From: Eubacteriales Family XIII. Incertae Sedis bacterium | GTDB lineage: Bacteria > Bacillota_A > Clostridia > Peptostreptococcales > Anaerovoracaceae | NCBI GenBank assembly: GCA_031280075.1 | Contig: JAITHG010000056.1 | Location: forward strand, 1 to 6,650 | Length of the DNA: 6,650 nucleotides | Direction of reading: 5' to 3' | Part shown: positions 4,263-6,650 of the stretch, in pieces | Layout: every line of letters starts with the position of its first letter | Numbering within the stretch: the stretch's first letter is position 1 | Made by a program: the position numbers and the translations under genes | Notes under the pieces: generated by a model | The model's input: the letters and a program-made list of their open reading frames with translations, nothing else | What the model was told of the DNA's origin: nothing | The model's database searches: none

Positions 4263-6479
4263 ATGGCAAAGAAAAAATACAGGAAGATGAATACGCCTCA
4301 GGGCGAGCAGGCTGCGCAGAAGCCGCAGGCTGGCAAGGATACCCGGGCTGCCGCACCGAAGGCGGAAGCGCGGGCGAAGGACAAAGACAAGGGGAATGCA
4401 AAGGTAGGCGCACGCAAGCGGAGCGCCATGCAGGCACAGAAGAAAGGTCTGTTCGGCAGAGGGGCCGCGACGCAGGATGCGCGCGCCGACTATCTGGTCA
4501 GCATGGGCCACGCCCCACGCATCGACGAGGGGCATTTTGGGCTTCAGCTCGTGCCGGCTGCCCTGTTCGCGGCGGTCGTCATCCTCATCGTGCGGCAATA
4601 TTATTACTTCCGCGAGATGACAGAGTATTTCTGGAGCGGGCAGACGGCCGTGACACCGGGTGCCACCAACCAGACGGAGTTTTTCAGCCACTACAAGCTC
4701 GTGCTCATCGAGGTCTGCGCGGTGCTCGCCATCCTCATGATCCTCTACCGGGTCATCACGCAGCAGTTCGCCGTGAAGCGCAGCCACCTCTACATCCCGA
4801 TGCTGGTCTACGTCGTCTTTGTCTTCCTGTCCTTCCTCTTCTCCGAGTACAAGGATGTCGCCTGGGGCGGCTGGAACGACCGTTTTGAAGGGACGGCTGC
4901 CATCCTCTGCTACTTCGTATTGCTGTTCTACATCATCAACAGCGTCAACAGCGAAAGAAACATCAAGTGGATCCTCTACCCTGTCGCCGGGACGAGCGTC
5001 GTGCTGTCGATTTTGGGCATCACGCAGGCTACGGGGCATGACTTCTTCCAGACCACGCTGGGGCAGAAGCTGATCGTCCCCAACATGATGCTCGAGAATG
5101 GGAGTATGGCGTGGGACGCGATCGACGCGGCGGCGGCGCGCGGCGAGCGCTTCCTCTCGTTCACCTTCCAGAACAACGAGATCTACCAGACCGTCTACAA
5201 CATCAACTACGTGTCCTTCTACCTGACCCTGCTCATCCCGGTGTTCGCCATGCTCTTCATCCAGGCGCAGGGGATCGTGAAGAAATCCATTTGGGGTGTC
5301 ATATTCGCGCTTGTGGTCTTCAATATGCTCGGCTCGGCGTCCGCAGGCGGCTATCTGGGCATCTTCGTCATCCTCGTCATGGCGGTCGTCGTGCTGAACA
5401 AGCGGCTGCTGCAGTGGTGGCGATCCATCGTGGCGCTCCTTGCCATCTTCGTCATCGTAGGCGCTGGCGCCACGGCCGTCGTCGGGCATTTCGGCGGGCA
5501 GCTCTGGTACGACGAGATCAAAGGTGCCGTCTCAAACGTCCTCGCCTTGGAGCCGGAAGCGCCTGCGGATGTCCCGGGCAGGGTTGACGACGGGGCTGCT
5601 GACGAAAGCCTCTCTGTCTCCGGTTCGGCGGTCGCCGCTGAAGCGCCTAGGCTCGACTACTTCAGCACGGACGGCAATGTCCTGACCATCAGTCTGAACG
5701 GCAACGTGGCAAAGGTGACGGTCTACCCGAACAACAGCCTGACCATGCAGGACGCAGACGGGAAAACGCTCACGTTCACACAAAACCCGGATGACGCGGT
5801 CATCACGATAGACGACTCACGCTTTGCTGGGCTCACCCTGGTTCCGGCACCGGACGAAAATGGCACGACGACTTATATCGTCGTCAGGCTCGCAAACGAT
5901 GAGCGGCAGTGGCCGTTCACCCTCACGGGAGAGAACAATGATACGCTGCTCTACCGCAACGACCTAGGTCGGATGCTCCCGCTGCGCAACGTCCCGCATT
6001 TCGGCTTCAAGGACAACCCCGGCTTCGGCTCCGGGCGCGGCTACATCTGGTCCGCCTCCCTGCCGCTCATCAAGGACACGTTCTTCATCGGGCACGGCGC
6101 GGACACCTATGTGCTGTACTACCCGCATGACGACTACGTCGGAAAGGCGAACGCAGGCTGGAACATCAACATGATCGTCGACAAGCCGCACAACATGTAC
6201 ATCCACACCGCTGTCGGCACGGGTGTCATCTCGCTGCTCGCCCTGCTGGCGCTCTTCGGCATCTACATCGTCCAGAGCGTACGGCTCTACTGGCGCGAGG
6301 AATATGACGGCTTCGCCCCCTATGCCGGGCTGGGCATCGTGCTCGGCATCACGGGCTTCCTCGTGTCCGGCATCGTGGACGACAGCACGGTCTCGACTAT
6401 GCCGATGTTCTACGGGCTTTTGGGGACGGGCATCGCCATCAATATGATGGTGAAACGGAAGCGAGGGGCGAAGGGTTGA
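4263..6479 (+). CDS. O-antigen ligase/polymerase-family (Wzy_C) membrane protein with large extracytoplasmic insert
   Basis: The 738-residue product is predicted to join or polymerise lipid-linked polysaccharide at the outer face of the cytoplasmic membrane. It starts with about 90 basic, Ala/Lys/Arg-rich residues (MAKKKYRKMNTPQGE...), presumably cytoplasmic, followed by roughly nine membrane helices (about 94-113, 145-165, 176-193, 210-226, 236-255, 316-335, 343-360, 364-380, 388-408). A soluble region of about 410-645 comes next, then three more helices (650-672, 687-706, 712-730) and a basic tail. The Wzy_C-type signature is at the end of the soluble region: 'GSGRGYIWSASLPLIKDTFFIGHGAD' (about 589-614, Arg592) and 'DKPHNMYIHTAVGTG' (640-654, His643). 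By family knowledge, such Arg and His residues serve substrate binding and catalysis. The insert at about 465-560 has repeated short strand-like runs. ATG 4263 follows GAGGG closely; a GTG at 4248 would add five residues. Whether it is ligase (WaaL-like), polymerase (Wzy-like) or protein O-glycosyltransferase cannot be decided here. Confidence 0.85.
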   Translation: MAKKKYRKMNTPQGEQAAQKPQAGKDTRAAAPKAEARAKDKDKGNAKVGARKRSAMQAQKKGLFGRGAATQDARADYLVSMGHAPRIDEGHFGLQLVPAALFAAVVILIVRQYYYFREMTEYFWSGQTAVTPGATNQTEFFSHYKLVLIEVCAVLAILMILYRVITQQFAVKRSHLYIPMLVYVVFVFLSFLFSEYKDVAWGGWNDRFEGTAAILCYFVLLFYIINSVNSERNIKWILYPVAGTSVVLSILGITQATGHDFFQTTLGQKLIVPNMMLENGSMAWDAIDAAAARGERFLSFTFQNNEIYQTVYNINYVSFYLTLLIPVFAMLFIQAQGIVKKSIWGVIFALVVFNMLGSASAGGYLGIFVILVMAVVVLNKRLLQWWRSIVALLAIFVIVGAGATAVVGHFGGQLWYDEIKGAVSNVLALEPEAPADVPGRVDDGAADESLSVSGSAVAAEAPRLDYFSTDGNVLTISLNGNVAKVTVYPNNSLTMQDADGKTLTFTQNPDDAVITIDDSRFAGLTLVPAPDENGTTTYIVVRLANDERQWPFTLTGENNDTLLYRNDLGRMLPLRNVPHFGFKDNPGFGSGRGYIWSASLPLIKDTFFIGHGADTYVLYYPHDDYVGKANAGWNINMIVDKPHNMYIHTAVGTGVISLLALLALFGIYIVQSVRLYWREEYDGFAPYAGLGIVLGITGFLVSGIVDDSTVSTMPMFYGLLGTGIAINMMVKRKRGAKG

Positions 6480-6650
6480 CAAAGGCGGTTCGCATCACAG
6501 GGCTGATCCTGCTGGATGCCGCGATTTTCAACCTCTCGTACATCCTATCTTTCACGTTGCGCTTCGACGGGCTGCCGGACGACTACTTTGCGACATACTT
6601 CCCGACGTATGGGCACAACTTCGTCTTCCTGACGCTCATCAAGCTCGCCG
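6476..6650 (+). CDS. CapD/FlaA1-type polysaccharide biosynthesis protein (nucleotide-sugar dehydratase/epimerase), N-terminus only
   Basis: A TTG start overlaps the stop of the preceding gene as TTGA, with GAGGGG seven bases upstream, and the frame stays open to the right edge (58 codons). The visible N-terminus, (M)TKAVRITGLILLDAAIFN followed by 'LSYILSFTLRFDGLPDDYFATYF', is the first membrane segment and R-F-D-G motif typical of long membrane-anchored CapD/FlaA1/WbpM-type enzymes, which convert UDP-GlcNAc-type sugars for surface polysaccharides. The catalytic Rossmann domain lies beyond the window. Similar N-termini occur in some undecaprenyl-phosphate sugar transferases, so the enzyme class is probable, not proven. 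The overlap implies translational coupling with the O-antigen ligase family gene and a shared pathway. Confidence 0.72.
   Translation, partial: MTKAVRITGLILLDAAIFNLSYILSFTLRFDGLPDDYFATYFPTYGHNFVFLTLIKLA

Noticed and set aside
4205..4888. Plus-strand frame starting at ATG 4205, considered as a leader peptide or alternative gene
   Set aside because: It overlaps the O-antigen ligase family gene in another frame for most of its length and has Arg/Gly/His-rich nonsense composition. No attenuator-like run of codons was seen.
3981..5489. Long minus-strand open frame (about 500 codons) opposite the O-antigen ligase family gene
   Set aside because: Its translation is rich in Asp, His, Glu and Arg with no recognisable domain, typical of the antisense of a GC-rich gene, and it also crosses the divergent promoter region. 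The plus-strand frame has membrane helices and family motifs.

Overview
The window suggests a fairly GC-rich diderm Firmicute of the Negativicutes (Selenomonas-like). This is inference. Promoters and Shine-Dalgarno sites are Firmicute-style (TTGACA-17-TATGAT, AGGAGG), the solute-binding protein is a lipoprotein, and a candidate CcpA cre site is present. Alongside these lies an O-antigen-ligase-type polysaccharide gene followed by a CapD/FlaA1-type gene, as expected for a cell with an outer-membrane or surface polysaccharide. No rRNA, tRNA, CRISPR array or insertion sequence was seen.

Layout, left to right. (1) Positions 1-429, minus strand: the first 143 codons of an AlbA_2 (Schlafen-type) domain protein that runs off the left edge. 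Its promoter (496-524) lies within a 21-bp-periodic direct repeat array (457-540). The base composition here is visibly less GC-rich than further right. (2) 430-665: intergenic, holding that promoter, a small inverted repeat and a strong hairpin (609-637) just after the next operon. (3) 666-3876, minus strand: a complete TRAP (tripartite ATP-independent periplasmic) transporter operon transcribed in the order dctM - dctP - dctQ. Its promoter (3956-3984) carries a cre-like sequence over the -10, a GntR/FadR-like palindrome at the predicted transcript start and a perfect 14-bp palindrome in the leader. A 10-bp perfect inverted repeat sits in the 136-nt dctM-dctP gap. (4) 3985-4262: divergent intergenic region with a plus-strand promoter (4067-4096) and a leader of about 160 nt. 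(5) 4263-6479, plus strand: a 738-residue O-antigen ligase/polymerase-family membrane protein with a basic cytoplasmic extension and a large extracytoplasmic insert. (6) 6476-6650, plus strand: the start of a CapD/FlaA1-type nucleotide-sugar dehydratase/epimerase, translationally coupled by a TTGA overlap and cut by the right edge.

How the genes work together. DctP captures a substrate (unidentified, probably an organic acid) outside the cytoplasmic membrane, and DctQ plus DctM import it using an ion gradient. The layout suggests catabolite repression and possibly substrate-specific control of this operon. The divergent genes begin a surface polysaccharide cluster. The AlbA_2 gene appears to be an independent, probably autoregulated accessory gene.

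I found no clear undescribed multi-gene system. The most interesting signals are the 21-bp repeat array at the AlbA_2 promoter, the layered control elements at the TRAP promoter, and the unusual domain layout of the O-antigen ligase family protein.
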